From Blasia pusilla (taxonomy: Eukaryota > Marchantiophyta > Marchantiopsida > Blasiales), in assembly GCA_050084515.1 (NCBI GenBank), contig CM114272.1, forward strand, positions 10,168,001-10,232,000: DNA of 64,000 bases, in the 5' to 3' direction. Positions 11,241 to 22,888 of the stretch are shown here, piece by piece. How positions within the stretch are numbered: the first letter of the stretch is position 1; every line of letters begins with the position of its first letter. The position numbers and the translations under genes were made by a program. The notes beneath the pieces are model-generated. The model was not told the DNA's origin, did no database searches, and worked only from the letters and a program-made list of their open reading frames with translations.

Positions 11241-13537
11241 AGCCTCTTAATATCCATTTACAAATCAAATCTTATTTGAAGAGTTACATAAAAGAATCCA
11301 CATTTGACCAGATGTAAAATGAGAAGGGATTTCAAAGATCTAAATCATTGAAAATCCATCCCTTAAGGCGGTAGGTTCAAAGGTGGACATGGAAAAATTT
11401 CCCACAAAGATAATATTTATTATTATTGCAGAGAGCCCCTTCATTTTTCAAACTTTTTCCTGACACTTGGCATTCTCAACCAATAGGATTGTTCACTTTT
11501 TGAACCAATAAGATCTGTGGAAGTTGATGTAAAGTGGCACTTGACATCAAATTATTTTGTGAGGTATATTTTAAATGTGTGCATCGTACGGATGTATAGT
11601 AGATGTGTATTATGGATGAATATGAACATGTCCATGGACAAAGACATGTCGTGTATATATTTTGTTCCATGAAATCAAGAAAATAGAGAATATGGGTAGA
11701 GCTCAACTTCTTTAATTTGTTCATGTTTAAAGATAGAAGGCTAAGACATTCAATGGTGGTTTATTTCGATATCTCCTTTCCCCTTATTTTTTATCATCTT
11801 TGGAAGTTTGTGCCTTGCTCATTTTTGGAAGTTTGGTAATGTTGGTATTGCATAAGTTAAAAAGCCTCTCAACTTAATAAGCATATGTATTGTCTTCTAA
11901 ACCATTAGAGCAACTCTATAACACCTCAAAAATTGGGGTAGGACTATCTTCTTGGTGATGGAAGGTGAAAGCTTTGCTTCATAAATTCGGGTATATTCTC
12001 GGCATAAAACATTTCATTGCCGAGCCTAGAAAAAATGAATGTGTGGGATGGCATATGCTTATATAGAAAAATCCTTTCACATTCTTGGGATGTGTAAGAG
12101 AGAAGAGCAAGAAGAGCTAGAGAAAACGCAACTCAAATTTTAGAATAGTGCGGGTCGAAAAGTTGTGACAACTAAGGGACAACTTTGTTAGTGTCGCATT
12201 CTTTGGAAAGCCGACCAAAAACATTTAGAAAATTTTAAGAGGATATTGAAAGTTTAGGAAATTTATGATGTTAAATCAGCCTTAATCATGGGTTTCTTTG
12301 GAATGTATTGAAATTTCTTGAGCTAGAATAGTTTGCCTTTGAAATTTCCGAAATTTTCAAAAGATTTTCCCCTCTGAAAATTTCGGAAAAGCATTAAATT
12401 TTACGACAGGCCTTTGAAAAGAAAAAGATGCAGTTTCCCCTCACCACACTAGGACCATTGCATAACCAATGTATATGAGAACTCTTGTTTGAAACCGAAG
12501 GGGACAAATATTTCAAAATTTAACCATGTAAAGCCTACGAAAAATGCATAAAATACCCTCAACTACGAAAGAACCATAAATTCTAATATTAAGTAAAAAT
12601 TAACGAACCTTTTTTTTATTTCTTTCCCTTTCTCGAGAAGTTATTGAAATCCAACACTTTCTCGGCCCAAGTCGACTCATTTTTCCTTCCCTCGTACGAA
12701 ATGTCATTTATTAATTTCTAAAATCAATAAATTTCTTCCCTCAACATTAATGACGCACGCGATCGTCATCTTTGAAGTTTCAACTTTGTTAGAAACTTCG
12801 AGAGAGGGCCCAGACTCCAGAGGGGGGAAAGTACAAAGGACATGCAAGAACTTAAGAAGTTCACGAACTGTATGTAAAGTCAAAACGCCTTCAATGCGAT
12901 TCATAAGTCGTTGGACGGTCAGTTGTTTCGGACTCCAAAGACCGAACATTTGACGACATTCGCCTTAATGACTCGTGATATCATATATTGTTGAGCGCGC
13001 CGCTGACAGGATCCTAGCTTTCCACACCGGATCCTCGATTTCCCACCATGTAGTCCAAGGTTCCTCGCTTTCCGGTGCTAATCACTGCTTAAGCTTCGGT
13101 CTTAATAGGCTATTATGAGAACTTATGACGCTGTGATAGGGGTAAGAACGTTTTTAATAATGCGACGCATACATATCTCGTATGGCAGCCCTGAGCCCTG
13201 GGAAAGAAAGTGGGTTGAGTATCAAACCATGTCCGGGAAAATCGATTCCACTCAACCCACTAGGATACCATGTCCGGGATTTCAAGCTAGGATACCATGT
13301 CCGGGAAAATCGGGGTTGCGGGTTGAGTTAGAAAAATGATGCACTCCGATAAAAACGTGCGATTCCGATAAAAAGTGTGATGAAAAACCCATCGGAAGTA
13401 TTTCTATATGTTTAGCCAGTCGGAATGAATAAAAATTAGAAATTATACAGACCGGAAATATAATGGTTGTCACGAAAAGATCTCCCTGGTTTGATAAAGA
13501 TAGGAAAATGTAAATATATTTATAAGAATATTGAAGA
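11241..13537. other. Intergenic, AT-rich, no gene recognised
   Basis: Nothing recognisable is encoded. At 13,228-13,315 the motif ACCATGTCCGGGA occurs three times at 30-45 bp spacing, flanked by GGGTTGAG repeats in both orientations. Confidence 0.4.
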
Positions 13538-13545
13538 GTAGAAGG
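13538..13545. repeat. Left target-site duplication of the MULE
   Basis: GTAGAAGG immediately precedes the left terminal inverted repeat and recurs exactly at 27,735-27,742 immediately after the right one. Eight to eleven bases is the usual range for Mutator-like elements. Confidence 0.85.
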
Positions 13546-13830
13546 CGAAAGCCATAGATAGCCGCGGCCATGCGTTTAAGGCCGCGTAGACTAGGCCTTA
13601 AACGCATGGCGGTTCGGCACGGGACTAGGGTCGGAAATACCGGCAGCGGACAGCGGATATCGACCTTCAAGGACGGATGGACGGTTGGACGGACGTATGG
13701 ACGGACGGACGGATAGAGCTTTGGATGGACGGACGGATGGAGCTTCGGATGGACGGACGGACGGACGGACCCCAGACGGAAGGACGGATGGACGGATGGA
13801 CGGACGTATGGACGGACGGACGGAATAAAT
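13546..13830 (+). repeat. Left terminal inverted repeat of the MULE
   Basis: The outer 125 bp align with the reverse complement of 27,610-27,734. Within it, 13,567-13,583 and 13,594-13,610 form a perfect 17-bp inverted repeat with a 10-base loop. From about 13,671 the sequence becomes an array of GGACGGAT/GGACGTAT units ending near 13,823. This inner array is mirrored at the right end. Confidence 0.88.
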
Positions 13831-13966
13831 TCCGTCCGTGTTTTTTTCCGTTCCATATCACACTCCGTCCGTTCGTAATTCCGTTCCGTATCGCAGTCCG
13901 TCCCCTCACCCATACTCTCCCGCCATCCCGTTTTGAAAAAACAAATTCAGCGTCGTCGGTTTACCA

Positions 13967-14094
13967 TGCGGATTAGCAAATGCTTCAGAACCGCTCTTCG
14001 TGTTAGGGTGGGTTCACCATGCGGATTAGCAAATGCATCAGTACCGCTGTTCGTGTTAGGGTGGGTTTTCCATGTGGATTAGCAAATGCTTCAG
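13967..14094 (+). repeat. Tandem repeat of about 60 bp, 2.2 copies
   Basis: The unit contains GCGGATTAGCAAATGC, then CGCT(C/G)TTCGTGTTAGGG and TGGGTT. Two full copies and a third start are visible, within the 5' non-coding part of the MULE. Confidence 0.8.
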
Positions 14095-14619
14095 AGGAAG
14101 ATAGGATTAGCGAGGATCAGACAGGGAGGTTCGGGAAGGTTGGATGAGCGTGGATGAGTGAGTATTAAGAATCAATTTTCGGATTAAGAAGAGCCTTCGT
14201 CGATCGAGGATTGGATGTTTGAAATGTTCGGGCATTGGATCGAATATTTGCGTGTTTGGATTAGCTAAGCGTAGAAGAAAAAACCATAGTCGCGGATAAA
14301 AGGCTCCAATGTGTTTGGCTCCAAGCTGAACATTCTACTTGACTTGAGTACGTTTTATAGTATTATTAGTGGCGATTAAGAATCATTTTGGATTAAGAAG
14401 ATTTGATTCCTAAACGTTCGGGCATTGGATTAACCGTGTTTGGATTAGTTAAGCGTAGAAAATAAAACCAGAGTTTCTTGAGCTTTTGACGGATAAAGAA
14501 GGCTCCCATCATTCGGTCTTGCAGAGAGCGAATGAGTGAACCTCAACCTGAGTACGGTTTATACTATGATTTGAAAGGTATGTATCTCTACCCCTCAAAT
14601 TTGTTTTTTGTAGTGGCAG

Positions 14620-14797
14620 CAGAAGCTGGTTTCTCGTTCTGCCCTTTGTTTGATCAGAAGAAGTCTTCCCTTAAACATGAGTTTATGTATTTGAAAGCAT
14701 GCTGTACCTAGCTGGTTTCTCGTTCTGCCCTTTGTTTGATCAGAAGAAGTCTTCCCTTAAACCTGAGTTTATGTATTTGAAAGCATCTTTGTACCTC
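14620..14797 (+). repeat. Direct duplication of about 90 bp upstream of the transposase
   Basis: A block from CTGGTTTCTCGTTCTGCCCT to TATTTGAAAGCAT occurs twice in succession with one base difference. A looser duplication of about 200 bp (motifs GGGCATTGGAT, GTGTTTGGATTAG, TTAAGCGTAGAA) lies at 14,150-14,500. These sit in the probable promoter and 5' leader of the transposase gene. Confidence 0.75.
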
Positions 14798-14986
14798 TTT
14801 GCTAGGATTTCACTGATATATGAATGATACTAAGTATCGCTAAGTAATCCCTATGCATGCTTCGTGTGTTTTTGGTAATTAGGAGGAAATCTGCATGTCC
14901 GAACACAGACCTCATTGTGTTCTTCTTTTCTTCTTGTGATTGGCAGCTTCTCAAAGCCCTCGCAAATCTGTATCCACTCTGTCACC

Positions 14987-17836
14987 ATGGTGAAATACAC
15001 AAAATATTCCACTACATTACAATGTGATACTATCCAGATCCCACCACTTTGGTCCTTTTTAAGAGAACACCTCATTTGGTATGGTGACCGAAAGGAGGCA
15101 TGGATTCTGCTGAAAGGGTACATGACTTCATCCGTGGTGAAGAATATAGACCGCATTATCGGACTACTTTCGAATCAGCAAGGCGATAAATCGGGACACA
15201 AGAGTCTTACCATTCGATATTGGTGCGCATATGGACCGCATGATTGTAGGGGTTCGGTTTGGACATCTTTGCCCAACAAGGTCTTTGACCCTAACATTCG
15301 TCGTATAGGGGGCAAGGGTAGCACGCCAAAAAACCAGAGCACACGCCTTGGACTATCTCAAGGACGCGGATGCCAATTTCACTTCGCTGTAGTCTATCCA
15401 TCAGATCGTGCTGGTTTCTGTATGATAAGGCATCTTCATTCAAACCATGTGGACAAGGAAGGTCGGATATGCCATGGTGACTTGGATAAGACAGCAGATA
15501 TTGCAAATGCAATTGTCGCCCCGAAACTAAGTTTGCACTGCAGGGATTTTGTAGAGCGCTTGTTACGAGTGAATGTAAGCCCCAAGAATATCATGAAAGA
15601 GCATAGGAGGTGGATTCGCGTACACATCCGTGAAAACCCCAATCAGAAACATGCATGGGGTAGGGACGCCATGCTCAAGCATCAAGACATACTAAATATT
15701 AAGCATTCTATGCGAAGGCGAGAAGGGGGATATGACGGAACCGATGACGCTACTGCAATTCATCATTGGGTACAAGCACATCCTGAGAATGTAATATACT
15801 ACAGGGAGGCTATTTCCAAGTTGAACCAGTCGTTTTGCCTTGTACTTTCCACACCTTGGATGCTCCAGAATCTCTTAGAGCTAGGGAACGGCGGGGCCAT
15901 CTCCATGGACGCAACCCATGGCACAAACACCTATGAGGTTAGTTGGCCTTGATCCTATCATTATTGTAGAATTGATGGAGCCATGGAGCAGGGAACCGGA
16001 AATGCTCCTACTTAAGGACTATTTGAAATGCTGGATGTTTTGAACTTAGTGTAAAGTGTATTCAAAGAATACATGATTCAAATGTGTGATTTCCACTACT
16101 TTCAATGGACATTATAGGTGAGTCAATGCGTTTATCTTCATCGGTAACCATTCCCTTTTGTGCAATTTTTCTTACTTACACCATGGTGCCTGTTTTCATT
16201 TGTCTTCTATTCTGAACATTATGTTATGTGTGTTCACAATATCAATTATTCACATTGCTGGGTTTTGATAAGTTCCAGAATGGCCTGCCATTGGTATGGG
16301 CAATCCTACAACGACATCAACACGAAGATCTGGTAGAGACCTTGTCCCAAATCAAGGACTGGGCATAGAGGAATATACACTCGAGCATGCAAGATACAGA
16401 GGCAAATGAATGGAAGCCTTCATGCTTCATTGTGGATGACTCGAAAGAGGAACAATCTGCTATCCGAAATGTATTTCCACGTGTCCCTATTGACCTCTGC
16501 CTATGGCATGTTCGCAAGAACTGGTTAAAGAATCTGCATCAACGAGTGCGTTGTCCAATTACTTAAAGCGGACATGAACAGAGACTTGGGTGGTGTAATG
16601 TACTCACGTGATGAAGGTATATCATCAACCACCCTGATAGTACACTTACATGCTTTTCTCTTTCCCTAGATGGTTTCCTCCACATACCGCTCAGTGACTA
16701 ATAAATAATTTGCATATGCCATTGCATATCCCATCGACGCCTCCTATCGGTTCATGCGCAAGTGGGTTGGATCAGAACAACACTTTGTGAAGTACTATGG
16801 AAGCTCTTGGCATCCAAAAATTTTGAACTGGGCCAAGGGATACCGCAAGCACGCAAGGTCCAACCAAGATACGAACACTGCAATCGAAAGGTGGCACCAC
16901 ACTCTAAAAATGCACCTAGCGTCCAGCATGCCCACCAAGCCAACAAGGAAACTGATATGGCTTGTGCAAATGCTCACTGGTGAAATAGAAGATTTCTTCT
17001 GGTACCTAGGTTTCTTGAAACGAGAAGACATGGTGAGAAACAAGGCCATACAAAAAGTTATGCTCATGGCAATTAAAAGGGCAAATGACATACCGGATAA
17101 TCATGTCACATTTGATTTGGTAGATGGGAGGAAATGTGCGAAGGTGAAAAGTATTTCAAAGCCAGATGTTTGGCATGATGTGGTCGACTACGATACAAGA
17201 GATCTTTGCTTGTACATGTCCTCGTGCCAACGAAGGGTTCACTTGTAAACATCAGGTCTGTCTTCATACCCGTCTTTGACGTGATTCAGGGTCTTTACAT
17301 CAGATTTCAGCAAGCTGAATTCCATCTGTTTTAACACACTCCGTCTGCAGGTAAAATGTCTTCTCCTCTGTGGCCACACAGAAGTTCAGTTGTTGTCTTG
17401 CTTAGGAACTCGCTTTGGAAGCAGAGTGGGTGGGTTTGAAAATTTGGTGCAAGAGCCACACAAGGATGAATTACATGATGAAGATCAGGAACACGAAGAT
17501 GGAGATATTGGGCATGAAGGACAAGACCATGTGTTTGCTGAACCTACAGGAAGAGATCCGCCACCAAAAACCACCACCAAGGATGTTCGAGACATCATGG
17601 AGAAATGCCTAAACGCTACCCTTGGGGTTCCATTCTTAGATATGCTCCTAGAACACTTGTTTCAACTAGTGCAGAAGGATTTAGATTCAGTTTTGAACCT
17701 CAAGGCTAGGGTAGAGACTAACACTCACGTTGAAGGTAATGCTAATCACATTGCCACACACTTTCCTGAGCCGTTTGTGGGGAATGAATCACAGAACCGT
17801 AGCCTGCGTAGGCGCCTGAATTGGCTAGACCGCTAG
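14987..17836 (+). CDS. MULE transposase with DDE core and SWIM finger (multi-exon, probably damaged)
   Basis: I chose the ATG at 14,987 because it sits in ACCATGG and opens the long frame. Exon 1 runs to 15,937 and ends ISMDATHGTNTYE, with a GT donor; this carries the first catalytic Asp. Later exons read FQNGLPLVWAI (from about 16,276), then PSCFIVDDSKEEQSAIRNVFP..LCLWHVRKNW (second Asp), then DTNTAIERWHHTLK (catalytic Glu, in the 16,754-17,248 frame). A SWIM zinc finger CTCPRANEGFTCKH lies at about 17,212-17,254 in a different frame from the Glu-bearing exon, implying a 1-base frameshift near 17,205. An in-frame TAG lies at about 16,360. A last exon at 17,351-17,836 is acidic (DELHDEDQEHEDGDIGHE), and a further open frame at 17,865-18,122 may continue it. 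The family is certain; exon borders are approximate. Confidence 0.75.
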
Positions 17837-18129
17837 AACTCAGCCGAGTTTCGAAGAGCACCAAGTGGAATCCTTCCACAGAGTGAGGAAAACTAAGTTT
17901 TTGAACATGGAGGCAGAAATGGAAGGGTCGGCATGTATTAGTTTGGACCTGGTGGCTCTATTGAGCCAAGTTGATGAGAACCCGTCCCATGGCTTAAACG
18001 CAGATTCCCAATGGCCTCTGGTAAACAGCACACCTCATAGTACATACAGGTCTGCTAGTGTCTCAAAGAGGACAAAAGTGGACATTATGCTTGATAGCCT
18101 TGCTGATTCCATTAGATTGTGAATTACAC

Positions 18130-20084
18130 CCTGGAGCTATAGGAGAAACCAATGACGCCCTAATTATCTTGGACTCTCAAGAAGAAACTCTTGTGTGAAA
18201 GCCAATTCAATCTCCTTAAATACTGTGAAGTAAAGCGTTGTAACGTTTTGTAACACAAAGTAGGAGGTGTTACACGGGAACACATGATATACAGTGTTAT
18301 GCATGTTTTTAAATCGAACACCTGAAAACATGTGTTCATCCCTTATTATGTTGTGCATTCTTGAATAAAACCTTTTGAATCAAGTTTGGTTTTTACCGCG
18401 ATGGCAGCTCTGACAAGATCCCATTCGGATCCAGTGGGCATTTTTGAATCTCATTTATGCACTTCGTTTCTCAAGCCGGTCGGGCACGCACGAATACCTC
18501 GCGCGCGCGCACCATTCCACATCGGAGGCTTAACCACGTACAAGGGGACGCAACTATACTGCGTCGTGTTCCACGCCGTAGAGGCAAAACACCGCCACTT
18601 TCGTCATAAAGAGATTCCTCTAAACTAGTTGTAACTAAAGAAGATAGGCTTGACAAGAAAAAAACGCTTTCGACACGCTCCCAACCCTACCCTCGAGCCA
18701 TGTCCCTCTTCGTAAAGTTTTAGCGGCGTCGACCCTACCACAGCTAACTTAGTTGACCCTAAATTCGTCGCTAAAATAATCATGTGAAACAATAGCCGTT
18801 AAATAATGTTGAAGTGCAACAACGACTTGTCTATAATACGCGTATGCGGTGATATGTAGTGAAACAAAGCATATGCAAGATGAACATCGCAGCTCCAGTG
18901 TTCATCTTGTTGAACACCTCACAAATAGTGTTCCAAGTCCATGGATATGTACTAGGCCATGTTTAGAACCTCAACAAGTATAGAAGACCATCAGTTACAA
19001 ACCAAACATACAGATTTAGATTATGGGCGGAGTGGCCGGTTGGTTGAATGCGATAAGTGTGTGAAAATGTCGGAGATGTAAAACAGTTGTCGCATGGAGT
19101 TGCCTGAAAGGGTTGAATGCGATAAGCCATAGAAAATGTCACCCATACATTGGGAACAACACATATCACAGTATGCACTTCGACTTTTCATAAAAAAGGC
19201 AATTGCAGAGTACAAGTGTGATTTCTTAAGTTACATCTAACCTGTGGCAACCCGAGAGGAAAGGGATTGCAACACAGAAAAAGAGTGTCGACAGAAATAG
19301 ATTGTCGACAGGAGTTGCCTGAAAGGGTTGAATGCGATAAGCCATAGAAAATGTCACCCATACACCCGGCATCTGCACAGAACAAATCAACAACCGAACC
19401 TTTAAGACATGCCAACATAAATTGCATAAATACAAGGACACCGTCATTGCAAGAGACTGAAAAAAGATTGTCTAACCTGTTTTAGCTTCGTGTTGTAGTG
19501 CTCAAGGAAGGTCTGCAAAACTGACAAACTCTAGCAGCCGCCATAGATAAGGAACAAAATTGTCCGACTGATAGCCTCTGTTGGGGTGCTCGATGCAAAA
19601 CTGCAAAACCTGAACCAGCCGCCGTCCATCAATAAATTCAAAGCATTCCATGGCACATCAGTAGGCCCGCGGTTCATCCTCAAAGATAGTAAACATTTTA
19701 TACAGAGTCTGCACAATTCCCAACAGCCGGCTATCTATCACACAATGTCCATACACATGTAAATTTACACTCTTGAGTAGGTTCAAAATATCACTATAGT
19801 CTATCAAAAGTGTGAAAGAAGTTTTAGAGGCATAGATAGCCGCGGTTCATGTCATTACATGATGAGGGTGCAACTCTAATGTCGGCCCGCAGGAGCAATG
19901 CTCGATGACAAAGTTTCCATATCTAACGCATCCAATGCCGGAGTCGAAAAAAGGGGCAGCGGAGTAGAATGAAAGTCTCCGCCATCCACATCAGCATGCT
20001 GGTCTTCACTTGGCACCGCTACCTCTTGCTATATGTGTCCAGCTCCACCCACCTAATTACCAGCCGAAGTGTCTGAGCCCTAAA
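18130..20084. other. MULE interior without recognised gene
   Basis: Apart from the duplicated block at 19,020-19,380 I see no coding sequence. At about 19,833 the motif CATAGATAGCCGCGG, identical to part of the terminal inverted repeat, appears again. Confidence 0.4.
19020..19380 (+). repeat. Duplicated 70-bp block inside the MULE
   Basis: The text GTTGCCTGAAAGGGTTGAAT followed by GCGATAAGCCATAGAAAATG occurs at about 19,100-19,148 and again at 19,315-19,363. A weaker third copy lies at 19,035-19,075 (TTGAATGCGATAAGTGTGTGAAAATGTC). The shared GCCATAGA text resembles the terminal motif of the element. Confidence 0.65.
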
Positions 20085-22184
20085 TTAGCATTGGACAGAA
20101 ACGAATTTGAAGATCATCAATCTACTTAACATTAATTTTTGAAAGGGATGGAACACAACCTGGTCACTTCCGCTAAGCACGCGTTCATTGTCCAAGTTCA
20201 CAGCAACCGCTACAGGGTGTCCATCTCCCGTCGGCGCCTGCTGAAAAGCCACATGAATGTGTGAGGCAAGTACAACTCTTCCAGAAAAAAATAAATATCT
20301 CAAAGGGTTTTAGTATAGGAATGTTCTGTACCTGCAATCCGGTCTCTAAGTCCGTCTTCTTCTTCATTTCGGCCAGCATGATCCTTCTACTCCTTTTCAA
20401 GGACTCCTTAGTTCTCCCCGTAGGATACTTGGATCTCACAAAGAGGCTCACCCCTGCACCACCACTTGGTGCAGGCTAGGCGACTTACGGTATCCACGGG
20501 ATGCTTGGCCTGCATTGGATACTACCGGATGAAGGCCAGGAGATCTCCTGGTATCACGCGTGACCCTGGAAGATCTCTCCATGGTGGGCCTACCGGATCT
20601 AGAGGTGGGTCTTAGATTCCGTGGGTGCACAATGTTAGAGTCAATTGGTCATTCTGAAAATACAAGGCTCTCGTCAGGCCGCCCCACCCTCTCCTCCATC
20701 CCTCTGTGTTCTTGCAGAATCTGGAGATCTATGACCATCATATAGCGAGTCTGAGTCACTGGAGTCCACAATCTCCATATCCACACCGCCCTGCACACAT
20801 GTTCACCAAATGACCAAACATCTGAAATGCACAAGAGTAGAAAGCATGCATAGAATGTACAAACTTAGCCTAATTTCAATGGAGAGGGATAATTCAAGGA
20901 CTAGAATGAAAGGACAAGATTTGTACCCTGGACACAAGATCGCATGGTGTGACCAAGTCCATCCACATACATACGTGTCACTTTCTCTCTCATTGCTGCT
21001 AATATAAACGGTTTTTTGGCCTCTTTCCAAACCCGGTAATTATACTTGAACCGAGGGACAAAGTATTGCTCGCTGATGAACCAGGCATGCCGATGCGCTC
21101 TGCGCATCCCATCTAATACTGCAAGAGACTGCTCCACCTGTTGTTTTCTAGTCTCTAAACCTGCATGCCATCGAAAAGGTTCCTGCCTATCCATCATCTA
21201 CACAGCAGATAAGTGGTGGAACGCAGCTCGACATCTCCAATATGTCGCACGATGTACCCTATCAGCAGGTACGTGGGAAGGGAGAAGCTTATGACCAGCC
21301 TCTATCCATCCCCTCACTATGAGCGTAGGGCGCACCAAAGCACTCTCCAATTCCTCCCTGGCCTTCTCAAACTCCTCCACCTTGGCTAAGCATGCCCATG
21401 AGGTTTGCTGGAATTCTGCAGTACGATGAGCTTCAAATGCAATCAGCAGATCAGTAAGTGCAGGCATGGGGACATACGGCCCGGCAGCCCTTGTGGCATG
21501 GTCTTTGGCTTTGTTGAGGATAGCATTCTTCTTCTGCCGCTTCCGGTTAACCCAACGTTGCAAGACTGTGCCTCTAAGTCTGACATTGGCAGCAGAAGGA
21601 TGTATGTGAGTCCATGCATAGAAGCGTGTGTGTGAGTCCCTGCATGGAAATCTGCAGTATGACAGAGATTCTGACCCTTAAGCAAAACCAGGCAATTACA
21701 TTCGCAAAACCAGGCAAGTACATGAGCAAAACCAGGCAAGTACATTCGCAAAACCAGGGAATTACATGAGCAAAACCAGGCAAGTACATGAGCAAAACCA
21801 GGCAAGTACATGAGCAAAACTAGGCAAGTACATGAGCAAAACCAGGGAATTACATGAGCTAAACCAGGGATTCAATCACATAGTGGACCCACTCTTACCC
21901 TCATCTTCCTCGTCATCTTCTATGCCTTGAAAATCAGCATCTGACTTCTTCTTCCCTGTGATACGAGGTGTTCCAGGCCAGCCTAAGCCGATCTCGAAGC
22001 AAGGTGGGAGTTGAAAGCTTCCGGCGTGCGGAAAATTCAATGCACTTGGAGCACAAGCAAACGTTTGCTTGTGCTCCTCGCTCTGTACCAATAGTGGACC
22101 CACTCCCTTTGGATCCCTCCACCAGTGATGTTTGGTAAGCCTGCTTTTGAGAGGGGGGTGGGCTTTTGCCCATAAACGCAGCAA
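20085..22184 (-). CDS. Unrecognised multi-exon passenger gene in the MULE (tentative)
   Basis: Several minus-strand frames look like exons of one gene. The frame 22,184 to about 21,891 ends GLGWPGTPRITGKKKSDADF and an acidic run, just before a good donor (G|GTAAGAG). The frame 21,563-21,198 is basic then helical (LQRWVNRKRQKKNAILNKAK, AKVEEFEKAREELESAL). It is followed by 21,197-20,901 (SEQYFVPRFKYNYRVWKEAK), preceded by TGTAG as a possible acceptor. Smaller frames continue to about 20,085. No domain is recognised. The basic WVNRKRQKK stretch could bind nucleic acid, but that is inference. It may be a captured host gene or the element's own second gene, as Mutator mudrB is. Exon borders are not fixed. 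Confidence 0.4.
21682..21873 (+). repeat. 22-bp minisatellite, about nine units
   Basis: The unit is close to GCAAAACCAGGCAAGTACAT plus GA or TC. Units vary between GGCAAGTACATGA, GGCAAGTACATTC and GGGAATTACATGA. It lies between two probable minus-strand exons, so it would be intronic. Confidence 0.9.
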
Positions 22185-22539
22185 ACATGTTTAGAGGCTC
22201 AAGGTAGGAAAGCTCTTTCTCCATGTCTCCCTTGTAAAATGGGCCCTATGTAACAACATTATCAACCATACAAGTAAGCATAAAATAGTTACCTTGGTCA
22301 TTGAAAGACAACAGGCACATGATGGGATATGATTTCTCAGGTGGAATTTTATTCTCCCGGATGAGAGCATACGCATATCAGGTGTAGGCTTATGTGATAA
22401 CTAGTAAATATGAAACTAAATAAAACGTGAAGAGCTAGACGCATGGCAATGAAAATTCGCCATTCGGAATACCAGTATTCGTAGGACGTGCCCATGACCG
22501 CCCAAACAACCCATCTAAAAAGTAGAAAGAGAAGCTTAT

Positions 22540-22740
22540 GACCGCCAAGCTCAAGTCGTCTACAAGGTAGACGACTTGCCCGTCGTCTAAAAGATAGACG
22601 ACTGGCTTGCCCATCACCGCCCAAACCCGTCGTCTAAAAGATAGACGACTGGCTTGCCCATCACCGCCCAAGCCCGTCGTCTAAAAGATAGACGATTGGC
22701 TTGCCCATCACCGCCCAAGCCCGTCGTCTAAAAGATACAC
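22540..22740 (+). repeat. 47-bp minisatellite with a hairpin in each unit
   Basis: Four units of 47 bp carry CCCGTCGTCTAAAAGATAGA then CGACTGGCTTGCCCATCACC and GCCCAA. Within each unit GTCGTCTA pairs with TAGACGAC across AAAGA, giving a short stem. An earlier divergent unit has GTCGTCTACAAGGTAGACGA. It lies between the two minus-strand passenger genes. Confidence 0.88.
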
Positions 22741-22888
22741 GTGGGGCTTGTCGTGATTCTCAGCTTACATGAATACTATCCCTATATTGAAGTGGTATAT
22801 GTAGGTACTTTGGTATATGGTTTACGACAAGAACTAGGCCTCAAAAAGTAAACACAAACCCTAAATCTCCTAAACATTCCCTAGGATT

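Noticed and set aside
13470-13976. Open frames rich in VRPSVHPS or DGRMDG near 13.5-14.0 kb, and similar ones at 27.1-27.7 kb
   Set aside because: They arise from the GGACG arrays in the MULE terminal repeats; no family resemblance and all frames are open.
21682-21873. Possible array of short regulatory sites
   Set aside because: A simple 22-bp minisatellite in a probable intron; no evidence of function.
22550-22740. Possible CRISPR-like array
   Set aside because: Units are contiguous 47-bp tandem repeats without variable spacers, in a eukaryotic transposon.
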